Part shown: positions 27,450 to 39,115 of the stretch, piece after piece | How positions within the stretch are numbered: the first letter of the stretch is position 1 | How the letters are laid out: every line of letters begins with the position of its first letter | Origin: Paragorgia papillata | Taxonomy: Eukaryota > Cnidaria > Anthozoa > Scleralcyonacea > Coralliidae | Direction: 5' to 3' | Assembly: GCA_035771165.1 (NCBI GenBank) | Contig: JAWNZC010000088.1 | Span: forward strand, 3,199,001-3,263,000 | Length of the DNA stretch: 64,000 bases | The notes under the pieces: model-generated | Seen by the model: only the letters and a program-made list of their open reading frames with translations | Told to the model about the DNA's origin: nothing | The model's database searches: none | Translations under genes and position numbers: made by a program

Positions 27450-28273
27450 TTATATGAAGTTTCCATATTCTTTCATCATATCCTTATTAATTTTTACGAT
27501 CTCGGTTGGAGTTAATGACCCATACACAACTTTAAACCCATATATTTTTCCTTTCAGTTCATTATCGGGGGAAGGGGTCCCATTAAATCTTTCATTTAAA
27601 AATACAGATCCAAAAGGACTACCTATATCTGTCAAATCCGGTTCAAATTCTGATCCTGTACAAAAAAACACCATTTAAATATATAAGGCCTCCAGTTCCT
27701 AACCAATGGCATGAAACAATGTGTTTGCTAAGAATGCTGTGCCCAACATTCATATCTATAGTTTTACCGTTATCATCTTCAATACCACCAATTATTAATT
27801 TGGAGTAGGAGTATGGTTTAAAGGAAACACTTTTGTCCCAACCACCATTATCATTCCCAATAAGATAGCAAAAATAGCCAGGAACAGATGTGTCGACCAC
27901 AGTGCAAACAACAAAAACAGAAACATCGCCAAACTGCATTTCGGGGCAAACAAAACACATATAGTTGCCACCCTTATTTTCAATGTAATCTTTACATATA
28001 CCGCCGGCATCTGAACCAAATGTTGGGGCATTGGTTTTATTATTCTGCCATAAACAGTATTTTTCATTCCGTGCTTGGGTTAACCTTTTTACACCGTTAA
28101 CGGTTTCAAAAGTTTTATCAGCAGTTGACAAGTTGATATCAAAAACAGTTTTGTAATTTTTTCCCAGGGAAAGGTTTTTTAATTTCTTTTCAATATCTTT
28201 TACCCTTTTTTTCCAAATCCGAAGAATCCGAAAAGCCTTGACGGCGGTTTCCATATCCATAGAAGTAACACAT
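27450..28273 (-). pseudogene. Lectin-like (concanavalin/LamG-type) fibre gene broken by two homopolymer frameshifts
   Basis: Three overlapping frames are read leftward. The ATG at 28273 opens a short Tyr/Gly-rich frame (to 28190). The main 205-codon frame (27643-28260) holds a coiled-coil segment followed by a beta-rich domain. A last frame (27450-27674) carries the end of the domain, with a KGKIYGFKVVYGSLT strand and a helix typical of the C-terminus of concanavalin/LamG folds. The changes of frame coincide with an A7/G3 run (28203-28212) and an A7 run (27662-27668) on the plus strand. The Tyr-rich start resembles that of the collagen-like protein 6 bp downstream, suggesting a shared virion anchor. 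Either the gene is decaying or the assembly has indels. Confidence 0.7.
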
Positions 28274-28326
28274 TGTTAATTTATTATTAAAATAAAATTT
28301 TTTAAAAAACAAAACTAGGTTAATTA
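28274..28326 (-). promoter_or_regulatory. AT-rich leader between right TIR and the fibre gene
   Basis: 53 bp of almost pure A/T with TTTTAATAATAAATTAACA just before the ATG at 28273 on the minus strand. It is the likely promoter of the rightmost leftward block. No other feature is visible. Confidence 0.4.
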
Positions 28327-28444
28327 ATTTTCCTTTAAACCACCAAAAATTTAAATCCCTTACTGAGCCAGAAAAAAAATTTCTGGCTCATAAATCCAGG
28401 AGGGGGTAGGTACCTGGAAAAGGGGGGAGTGGATGGTTGTAAAA

Positions 28445-28462
28445 GGGGAGGGGTGGGGTGGG
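28445..28462 (+). other. G-quadruplex motif in right TIR
   Basis: The sequence GGGGAGGGGTGGGGTGGG has four G runs with one-base loops, 101 bp from the right end, as in the left TIR. At each terminus the G-rich strand is the one whose 3' end is at the tip, which is the template strand for protein-primed synthesis. Confidence 0.7.
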
Positions 28463-28550
28463 TATATTTTTGTAAAAGGGGGCAAACATGCGCAGAAATT
28501 TCAATAAGATGGCGCCACTATGTCTGGAGAGAGATGAGCCAGAACCCCCC

Positions 28551-28563
28551 TTTATACACTACT
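28551..28563 (-). promoter_or_regulatory. Right terminus, candidate protein-primed replication origin (ACTACT-3')
   Basis: Mirror image of the left terminus. The plus strand ends ACTACT-3', so the complementary 5' end is again AGTAGT. Both ends could therefore prime replication in the same way. Confidence 0.6.
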
Positions 28564-28569
28564 TACGTC
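28564..28569. repeat. Right target-site duplication (tacgtc)
   Basis: Second copy of the 6-bp duplication. Removing the element and one copy restores a continuous satellite unit identical in layout to uninterrupted variants at 36457-36647 and 60533-60723. Confidence 0.96.
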
Positions 28570-29974
28570 TACCGTGCAGAAAATATTTTGTTGGCATATC
28601 AAGGTGTCATTTGATCTGAGTCAGCATGCAAGCAAGCGCTAAGTGACGATCATATTAAAAAATATAAATAAATTACTTTGTTTACAGTTTAACATTCGTT
28701 TCGTACACTGTCCTATGCAGAATTTAACAAGGAATCTAATGCCGTTTACAGAATCTCCGTCTACCGTGCAGAAAATATTTTTTTGGCAAATCAAGATGTC
28801 ATTTGAACTGAGTCCGCAAGCGCGCGCTAAGTGACGATCATATTAAAAAATATAAATAAATTACTTTGTTTACAGTTTAACATTCGTTTCGTACACTGTC
28901 CTATGCAGAATTTAACAAGGAATCTAATACCGTTTACAGAATCTCGGTCTACCGTGCAGAAAATATTATGTTGGCAAATCAATGTGTCATTTGATCTGAG
29001 TCAGCAACCAAGCGCTAAGTGACGATCATATTAAAAAATATAAATAAATTACTATGTTTACAGTTTAACATTCGTTCCGTACACTGTCCTATGCAGAATT
29101 TAACAAGGAATCTAATGCCGTTAACAGAATCTCCGTCTACCCTGCACAAAATATTTTGTTGGCAAATCAAAGTGTCATTTGATCTGAGTCAGCATGCAAG
29201 CAAGCGCTAAGTGACGATCATATTAAAAAATATAAATAAATTACTTTGTTTACAGTTTAACATTCGTTTCGTACACTGTCCTATGCAGAATTTAACAAGG
29301 AATCTAATGCCGTTTACAGAATCTCCGTCTACCGTGCAGAAAATATTTTTTTGGCAAATCAAGATGTCATTTGAACTGAGTCCGCAAGCAAGCGCTAAGT
29401 GACGATCATATTAAAAAATATAAATAAATTACTTTGTTTACAGTTTAACATTCGTTTCGTACACTGTCCTATGCAGAATTTAATAAGAAATCTAATGCCG
29501 TTTACAGAATCTCCGTCTACCGTGCAGAAAATATTTTGTTGGCAAATCAAGATGTCATTTGATCTGAGTCAGCATGCAAGCAAGCGCTAAGTGACGATCA
29601 TATTAAAAAATATAAATAAATTACTTTGTTTACAGTTTAACATTCGTTTCGTACACTGTCGTATGCAGAATTTAACAAGGAATCTAATACCATTTACAGA
29701 ATCTCCGTCTACCGTGCAGAAAATATTTTGTTGGCAAATCAAGATGTCATTTGATCTGAGTCAGCATGCAAGCAAGCGCTAAGTGACGATCATATTAAAA
29801 AATATAAATAAATTACTTTGTTTACAGTTTAACATTCGTTTCGTACACTGTCCTATGCAGAATTTGACAAGAAATCTAATGCCGTTTACAGAATCTCCGT
29901 CTACCGTGCAGAAAATATTTTCTTGGCAAATCAAGGTGTCATATGATCTGAGTCAGCATGCAAGCAAGCGCTAA

Positions 29975-32900
29975 GTGACGATCATATTAAAAAATATAAA
30001 TAAATTACTTTGTTTACAGTTTAACATTCGTTTCGTACACTGTCCTATGCAGAATTTAACAAGGAATCTAATGCCGTTTACAGAATCTCCGTCTACCGTG
30101 CAGAAAATATTTTTTTGGCAAATCAAGATGTCATTTGATCTGAGTCAGCAAGCGCACGCTAAGTGACGATCATATTAAAAAATATAAATAAATTACTTTG
30201 TTTACAGCTTAACATTCGTTTCGTACACTGTCCTATGCAGAATTTAACAAGAAATCTAATGCCGTTTACAGAATCTCCGTCTACGGTGCAGAATATATTT
30301 TGTTGGCAAATCAAGATGTCATTTGATGCGAGTCAGCATGCAAGCAAGCGCTAAGTGACGATCATATTAAAAAATATAAATAAATTACTTTGTTTACAGT
30401 TTAACATTCGTTTCGTACACTGTCCTATGCAGAATTTAACAAGGAATCTAATACCATTTACAGAATCTCCGTCTACCGTGCAGAAAATATTTTGTTGGCA
30501 AATCAAAGTGTCATTTGATCTGAGTCAGGAAGCGCGCGCTAAGTGACGATCATATTAAAAAATATAAATAAATTACTATGTTTACAGCTTAACATTCGTT
30601 CCGTAAACTGTCCTATGCAGAATTTAACAAGGATCCTAATGCCGTTTACAGAATCTCCGTCTACCGTGCAGAAAATATTTTGTTGGCAAATCAAGGTGTC
30701 ATTTGATCTGAGTCAGCATGCAAGCAAGCGCTAAGTGACGATCATATTAAAAAATATAAATAAATTACTTTGTTTACAGTTTAACATTCGTTTCGTACAC
30801 TGTCCTATGCAGAATTTAATAAGAAATCTAATGCCGTTTACAGAATCTCCGTCTACCGTGCAGAAAATATTTTGTTGGCAAATCAAGATGTCATTTGATC
30901 TGAGTCAGCATGCAAGCAAGCGCTAAGTGACGATCATATTAAAAAATATAAATAAATTACTTTGTTTACAGTTTAACATTCGTTTCGTACACTGTCGTAT
31001 GCAGAATTTAACAAGGAATCTAATACCATTTACAGAATCTCCGTCTACCGTGCAGAAAATATTTTTTTGGCAAATCAAGATGTCATTTGATCTGAGTCAG
31101 CAAGCGCACGCAAAGTGACGATCATATTAAAAAATATAAATAAATTACTATGTTTACAGTTTAACATTCGTTCCATACACTGTCCTATGCAGAATTTAAC
31201 AAGGATCCTAATGCCGTTAACAGAATCTCCGTCTACCGTGCAGAAAATATTTTGTTGGCAAATCAAGGTGTCATTTGATCTGAGTCAGCATGCAAGCAAG
31301 CGCTAAGTGACGATCATATTAAAAAATATAAATAAATTACTTTGTTTACAGTTTAACATTCGTTTCGTACACTGTCCTATGTAGAATTTAACAAGAAATC
31401 TAATGCCGTTTACAGAATCTCCGCCTACCGTGCAGAATATATTTTGTTGGCAAATCAAGATGTCATTTGATCTGAGTCAGCATGCAAGCAAGCGCTAAGT
31501 GACGATCATATTAAAAAATATAAATAAATTACTTTGTTTACAGTTTATCATTCGTTTCGTACACTGTCCTATGCAGAATTTAACAAGGAATCTAATGCCG
31601 TTTACAGAATCTCCGTCTACCGTGCAGAAAATATTTTTTTGGCAAATCAAGATGTCATTTGATCTGAGTCAGCAAGCGCACGCTAAGTGACGATCATATT
31701 AAAAAATATAAATAAATTACTTTGTTTACAGTTTAACATTCGTTTCGTACACTGTCCTATGCAGAATTTGACAAGGAATCTAATGCCGTTTACAGAATCT
31801 CCGTCTACCGTGCAGAAAATATTTTGTTGGCAAATCAAGGTGTCATTTGATCTGAGTCAGCATGCAAGCAAGCGCTAAGTGACGATCATATTAAAAAATA
31901 TAAATAAATTACTTTGTTTACAGTTTAACATTCGTTTCGTACACTGTCCTATGCAGAATTTAACAAGCAATCTAATGCCGTTTACGGAATCTCCGTCTAC
32001 CGTGCAGAAAATATTTTGTTGGCAAATCAAGGTGTCATTTGATCTGAGTCAGCATGCAAGCAAGCGCTAAGTGATGATCATATTAAAAAATATAAATAAA
32101 TTACTTTGTTTACAGTTTAACATTCGTTTCGTACACTGTCCTATGCAGAATTTGAGAAGGATCTAATGCTTTGTACAGAATCTACGTCTACCGTGCAGAA
32201 AATATTTTGTTGGCATATCAAGGTGTCATTTGATCTGAGTCAGCATGCAAGCAAGCGCTAAGTGACGATCATATTAAAAAATATAAATAAATTACTTTGT
32301 TTACAGTTTAACATTCGTTTCGTACACTGTCCTATGCAGAATTTAATAAGAAATCTAATGCCGTTTACAGAATCTCCGTCTACCGTGCAGAAAATATTTT
32401 GTTGGCAAATCAAGATGTCATTTGATCTGAGTCAGCATGCAAGCAAGCGCTAAGTGACGATCATATTAAAAAATATAAATAAATTACTTTGTTTACAGTT
32501 TAACATTCGTTTCGTACACTGTCGTATGCAGAATTTAACAAGGAATCTAATACCATTTACAGAATCTCCGTCTACCGTGCAGAAAATATTTTTTTGGCAA
32601 ATCAAGATGTCATTTGATCTGAGTCAGCAAGCGCACGCAAAGTGACGATCATATTAAAAAATATAAATAAATTACTATGTTTACAGTTTAACATTCGTTC
32701 CATACACTGTCCTATGCAGAATTTAACAAGGATCCTAATGCCGTTAACAGAATCTCCGTCTACCGTGCAGAAAATATTTTGTTGGCAAATCAAGGTGTCA
32801 TTTGATCTGAGTCAGCATGCAAGCAAGCGCTAAGTGACGATCATATTAAAAAATATAAATAAATTACTTTGTTTACAGTTTAACATTCGTTTCGTACACT

Positions 32901-35692
32901 GTCCTATGCAGAATTTAACAAGGAATCTAATGCCGTTTACAGAATCTCCGTCTACCGTGCAGAAAATATTTTTTTGGCAAATCAAGATGTCATTTGATCT
33001 GAGTCAGCAAGCGCACGCTAAGTGACGATCATATTAAAAAATATAAATAAATTACTTTGTTTACAGCTTAACATTCGTTTCGTACACTGTCCTATGCAGA
33101 ATTTAACAAGAAATCTAATGCCGTTTACAGAATCTCCGTCTACCGTGCAGAATATATTTTGTTGGCAAATCAAGATGTCATTTGATGCGAGTCAGCATGC
33201 AAGCAAGCGCTAAGTGACGATCATATTAAAAAATATAAATAAATTACTTTGTTTACAGTTTAACATTCCTTTCGTACACTGTCCTATGCAGAATTTAACA
33301 AGGAATCTAATACCATTTACAGAATCTCCGTCTACCGTGCAGAAAATATTTTGTTGGCAAATCAAAGTGTCATTTGATCTGAGTCAGGAAGCGCGCGCTA
33401 AGTGACGATCATATTAAAAAATATAAATAAATTACTATGTTTACAGCTTAACATTCGTTCCGTAAACTGTCCTATGCAGAATTTAACAAGGATCCTAATG
33501 CCGTTTACAGAATCTCCGTCTACCGTGCAGAAAATATTTTGTTGGCAAATCAAGGTGTCATTTGATCTGAGTCAGCATGCAAGCAAGCGCTAAGTGACGA
33601 TCATATTAAAAAATATAAATAAATTACTTTGTTTACAGTTTAACATTCGTTTCGTACACTGTCCTATGCAGAATTTAATAAGAAATCTAATGCCGTTTAC
33701 AGAATCTCCGTCTACCGTGCAGAAAATATTTTGTTGGCAAATCAAGATGTCATTTGATCTGAGTCAGCATGCAAGCAAGCGCTAAGTGACGATCATATTA
33801 AAAAATATAAATAAATTACTTTGTTTACAGTTTAACATTCGTTTCGTACACTGTCGTATGCAGAATTTAACAAGGAATCTAATACCATTTACAGAATCTC
33901 CGTCTACCGTGCAGAAAATATTTTTTTGGCAAATCAAGATGTCATTTGATCTGAGTCAGCAAGCGCACGCAAAGTGACGATCATATTAAAAAATATAAAT
34001 AAATTACTATGTTTACAGTTTAACATTCGTTCCATACACTGTCCTATGCAGAATTTAACAAGGATCCTAATGCCGTTAACAGAATCTCCGTCTACCGTGC
34101 AGAAAATATTTTGTTGGCAAATCAAGGTGTCATTTGATCTGAGTCAGCATGCAAGCAAGCGCTAAGTGACGATCATATTAAAAAATATAAATAAATTACT
34201 TTGTTTACAGTTTAACATTCGTTTCGTACACTGTCCTATGTAGAATTTAACAAGAAATCTAATGCCGTTTACAGAATCTCCGTCTACCGTGCAGAATATA
34301 TTTTGTTGGCAAATCAAGATGTCATTTGATCTGAGTCAGCATGCAAGCAAGCGCTAAGTGACGATCATATTAAAATATATAAATAAATTACTTTGTTTAC
34401 AGTTTATCATTCGTTTCGTACACTGTCCTATGCAGAATTTAACAAGGAATCTAATGCCGTTTACAGAATCTCCGTCTACCGTGCAGAAAATATTTTTTTG
34501 GCAAATCAAGATGTCATTTGATCTGAGTCAGCAAGCGCACGCTAAGTGACGATCATATTAAAAAATATAAATAAATTACTTTGTTTACAGTTTAACATTC
34601 GTTTCGTACACTGTCCTATGCAGAATTTGACAAGGAATCTAATGCCGTTTACAGAATCTCCGTCTACCGTGCAGAAAATATTTTGTTGGCAAATCAAGGT
34701 GTCATTTGATCTGAGTCAGCATGCAAGCAAGCGCTAAGTGACGATCATATTAAAAAATATAAATAAATTACTTTGTTTACAGTTTAACATTCGTTTCGTA
34801 CACTGTCCTATGCAGAATTTAACAAGCAATGTAATGCCGTTTACGGAATCTCCGTCTACCGTGCAGAAAATATTTTGTTGGCAAATCAAGGTGTCATTTG
34901 ATCTGAGTCAGCATGCAAGCAAGCGCTAAGTGATGATCATATTAAAAAATATAAATAAATTACTTTGTTTACAGTTTAACATTCGTTTCGTACACTGTCC
35001 TATGCAGAATTTGAGAAGGATCTAATGCCGTGTACAGAATCTACGTCTACCGTGCAGAAAATATTTTGTTGGCATATCAAGGTGTCATTTGATCTGAGTC
35101 AGCATGCAAGCAAGCGCTAAGTGACGATCATATTAAAAAATATAAATAAATTACTTTGTTTACAGTTTAACATTCGTTTCGTACACTGTCCTATGCAGAA
35201 TTTAATAAGAAATCTAATGCCGTTTACAGAATCTCCGTCTACCGTGCAGAAAATATTTTGTTGGCAAATCAAGATGTCATTTGATCTGAGTCAGCATGCA
35301 AGCAAGCGCTAAGTGACGATCATATTAAAAAATATAAATAAATTACTTTGTTTACAGTTTAACATTCGTTTCGTACACTGTCGTATGCAGAATTTAACAA
35401 GGAATCTAATACCATTTACAGAATCTCCGTCTACCGTGCAGAAAATATTTTTTTGGCAAATCAAGATGTCATTTGAACTGAGTCAGCAAGCGCACGCAAA
35501 GTGACGATCATATTAAAAAATATAAATAAATTACTATGTTTACAGTTTAACATTCGTTCCATACACTGTCCTATGCAGAATTTAACAAGGATCCTAATGC
35601 CGTTAACAGAATCTCCGTCTACCGTGCAGAAAATATTTTGTTGGCAAATCAAGGTGTCATTTGATCTGAGTCAGCATGCAAGCAAGCGCTAA
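29975..35692 (+). repeat. Higher-order repeat, 2859 bp (15 monomers), two tandem copies
   Basis: Fifteen monomers with distinct diagnostic variants in 29975-32833 recur in the same order, with the same 188/191/192 lengths, in 32834-35692. Inside each copy, an eight-monomer block of 1527 bp (30735-32261, 33594-35120) is followed by a partial second start of the same block. A third 1527-bp block lies at 35121-36647. This indicates stepwise unequal exchange or replication slippage at several scales. Order and spacing were read from unit boundaries and diagnostic substitutions, not from an alignment program. Confidence 0.85.
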
Positions 35693-36456
35693 GTGACGAT
35701 CATATTAAAAAATATAAATAAATTACTTTGTTTACAGTTTAACATTCGTTTCGTACACTGTCCTATGCAGAATTTAACAAGAAATCTAATGCCGTTTACA
35801 GAATCTCCGTCTACCGTGCAGAATATATTTTGTTGGCAAATCAAGATGTCATTTGATCTGAGTCAGCATGCAAGCAAGCGCTAAGTGACGATCATATTAA
35901 AAAATATAAATAAATTACTTTGTTTACAGTTTATCATTCGTTTCGTACACTGTCCTATGCAGAATTTAACAAGGAATCTAATGCCGTTTACAGAATCTCC
36001 GTCTACCGTGCAGAAAATATTTTTTTGGCAAATCAAGATGTCATTTGATCTGAGTCAGCAAGCGCACGCTAAGTGACGATCATATTAAAAAATATAAATA
36101 AATTACTTTGTTTACAGTTTAACATTCGTTTCGTACACTGTCCTATGCAGAATTTGACAAGGAATCTAATGCCGTTTACAGAATCTCCGTCTACCGTGCA
36201 GAAAATATTTTGTTGGCAAATCAAGGTGTCATTTGATCTGAGTCAGCATGCAAGCAAGCGCTAAGTGACGATCATATTAAAAAATATAAATAAATTACTT
36301 TGTTTACAGTTTAACATTCGTTTCGTACACTGTCCTATGCAGAATTTAACAAGCAATCTAATGCCGTTTACGGAATCTCCGTCTACCGTGCAGAAAATAT
36401 TTTGTTGGCAAATCAAGGTGTCATTTGATCTGAGTCAGCATGCAAGCAAGCGCTAA

Positions 36457-36647
36457 GTGATGATCATATTAAAAAATATAAATAAATTACTTTGTTTACA
36501 GTTTAACATTCGTTTCGTACACTGTCCTATGCAGAATTTGAGAAGGATCTAATGCCGTGTACAGAATCTACGTCTACCGTGCAGAAAATATTTTGTTGGC
36601 ATATCAAGGTGTCATTTGATCTGAGTCAGCATGCAAGCAAGCGCTAA
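36457..36647 (+). repeat. Paralogous empty insertion site (191-bp monomer variant)
   Basis: An uninterrupted monomer with the same diagnostic changes as the one split by the Polinton: gagaaggatctaatg, ctacgtctacc and ggcatatcaagg. The target hexamer tacgtc occurs once, at 36569-36574. The preceding units (with aacaagcaatctaatg) and the three following units are the same kinds, in the same order, as those flanking the Polinton. Confidence 0.88.
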
Positions 36648-39115
36648 GTGACGATCATATTAAAAAATATAAATAAATTACTTTGTTTACAGTTTAACAT
36701 TCGTTTCGTACACTGTCCTATGCAGAATTTAACAAGGAATCTAATGCCGTTTACAGAATCTCCGTCTACCGTGCAGAAAATATTTTTTTGGCAAATCAAG
36801 ATGTCATTTGAACTGAGTCCGCAAGCGCGCGCTAAGTGACGATCATATTAAAAAATATAAATAAATTACTTTGTTTACAGTTTAACATTCGTTTCGTACA
36901 CTGTCCTATGCAGAATTTAACAAGGAATCTAATACCGTTTACAGAATCTCGGTCTACCGTGCAGAAAATATTATGTTGGCAAATCAATGTGTCATTTGAT
37001 CTGAGTCAGCAACCAAGCGCTAAGTGACGATCATATTAAAAAATATAAATAAATTACTATGTTTACAGTTTAACATTCGTTCCGTACACTGTCCTATGCA
37101 GAATTTAACAAGGAATCTAATGCCGTTAACAGAATCTCCGTCTACCCTGCACAAAATATTTTGTTGGCAAATCAAAGTGTCATTTGATCTGAGTCAGCAT
37201 GCAAGCAAGCGCTAAGTGACGATCATATTAAAAAATATAAATAAATTACTTTGTTTACAGTTTAACATTCGTTTCGTACACTGTCCTATGCAGAATTTAA
37301 CAAGAAATCTAATGCCGTTTACAGAATCTCCGTCTACCGTGCAGAATATATTTTGTTGGCAAATCAAGATGTCATTTGATCTGAGTCAGCATGCAAGCAA
37401 GCGCTAAGTGACGATCATATTAAAAAATATAAATAAATTACTTTGTTTACAGTTTATCATTCGTTTCGTACACTGTCCTATGCAGAATTTAACAAGGAAT
37501 CTAATGCCGTTTACAGAATCTCCGTCTACCGTGCAGAAAATATTTTTTTGGCAAATCAAGATGTCATTTGATCTGAGTCAGCAAGCGCACGCTAAGTGAC
37601 GATCATATTAAAAAATATAAATAAATTACTTTGTTTACAGTTTAACATTCGTTTCGTACACTGTCCTATGCAGAATTTAACAAGGAATCTAATGCCGTTT
37701 ACAGAATCTCCGTCTACCGTGCAGAAAATATTTTTTTGGCAAATCAAGATGTCATTTGAACTGAGTCCGCAAGCGCGCGCTAAGTGACGATCATATTAAA
37801 AAATATAAATAAATTACTTTGTTTACAGTTTAACATTCGTTTCGTACACTGTCCTATGCAGAATTTAACAAGGAATCTAATACCGTTTACAGAATCTCGG
37901 TCTACCGTGCAGAAAATATTATGTTGGCAAATCAATGTGTCATTTGATCTGAGTCAGCATGCAACCAAGCGCTAAGTGACGATCATATTAAAAAATATAA
38001 ATAAATTACTATGTTTACAGTTTAACATTCGTTCCGTACACTGTCCTATGCAGAATTTAACAAGGAATCTAATGCCGTTAACAGAATCTCCGTCTACCCT
38101 GCACAAAATATTTTGTTGGCAAATCAAAGTGTCATTTGATCTGAGTCAGCATGCAAGCAAGCGCTAAGTGACGATCATATTAAAAAATATAAATAAATTA
38201 CTTTGTTTACAGTTTAACATTCGTTTCGTACACTGTCCTATGCAGAATTTAACAAGGAATCTAATGCCGTTTACAGAATCTCCGTCTACCGTGCAGAAAA
38301 TATTTTTTTGGCAAATCAAGATGTCATTTGAACTGAGTCCGCAAGCGCGCGCTAAGTGACGATCATATTAAAAAATATAAATAAATTACTTTGTTTACAG
38401 TTTAACATTCGTTTCGTACACTGTCATATGCAGAATTTAACAAGGAATCTAATACCGTTTACAGAATCTCGGTCTACCGTGCAGAAAATATTATGTTGGC
38501 AAATCAATGTGTCATTTGATCTGAGTCCGCAACCAAGCGCTAAGTGACGATCATATTAAAAAATATAAATAAATTACTATGTTTACAGTTTAACATTCGT
38601 TCCGTACACTGTCCTATGCAGAATTTAACAAGAAATCTAATGCCGTTTACAGAATCTCCGTCTACCGTGCAGAAAATATTTTCTTGGCAAATCAAGATGT
38701 CATTTGATCTGAGTCAGCATGCAAGCAAGCGCTAAGTGACGATCATATTAAAAAATATAAATAAATTACTTTGTTTACAGTTTAACATTCGTTTCGTACA
38801 CTGTCCTATGCAGAATTTAACAAGGAATCTAATGCCGTTTACAGAATCTCCGTCTACCGTGCAGAAAATATTTTTTTGGCAAATCAAGATGTCATTTGAT
38901 CTGAGTCAGCAAGCGCACGCTAAGTGACGATCATATTAAAAAATATAAATAAATTACTTTGTTTACAGCTTAACATTCGTTTCGTACACTGTCCTATGCA
39001 GAATTTAACAAGAAATCTAATGCCGTTTACAGAATCTCCGTCTACCGTGCAGAATATATTTTGTTGGCAAATCAAGATGTCATTTGATGCGAGTCAGCAT
39101 GCAAGCAAGCGCTAA

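Larger units (their letters stand above)
10158..28563. mobile_element. Polinton/Maverick DNA transposon (endogenous virus-like element), 18.4 kb
   Basis: The element has 237-bp inverted repeats beginning AGTAGTGTATAAA, a 6-bp target duplication, and the family core genes: protein-primed family B DNA polymerase, DD35E integrase, FtsK/A32-type packaging ATPase, double jelly-roll major capsid protein and single jelly-roll penton. It also carries accessory virion-type genes (collagen-like and lectin-like fibres, small membrane proteins) and a zinc-ribbon protein. Its length is in the usual 15-20 kb range. The adenovirus-like cysteine protease was not found. The matching TIRs and long open polymerase frame suggest a recent insertion, but five gene interruptions are present, four of them at homopolymers. 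Confidence 0.97.
28327..28563 (-). repeat. Right terminal inverted repeat, 237 bp
   Basis: Inverted copy of the left terminal repeat, ending ...tttatacactact. The inner boundary lies just after the AT-rich leader of the last leftward gene. Open frames inside the TIR on either strand are not conserved coding and are ignored. Confidence 0.96.

Noticed and set aside
28643..28834. Splice-site-like signals in the monomer (pyrimidine-rich ttactttgtttacag and caaggtgtca)
   Set aside because: The acceptor-like word is conserved with the rest of the monomer, but the donor-like position varies freely (caagatgtca, caatgtgtca, caaagtgtca), so there is no sign of a selected exon.
28643..28834. CENP-B box in the satellite monomer
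   Set aside because: The required CGGG-containing core is absent. The attcgtttcg segment alone is insufficient.
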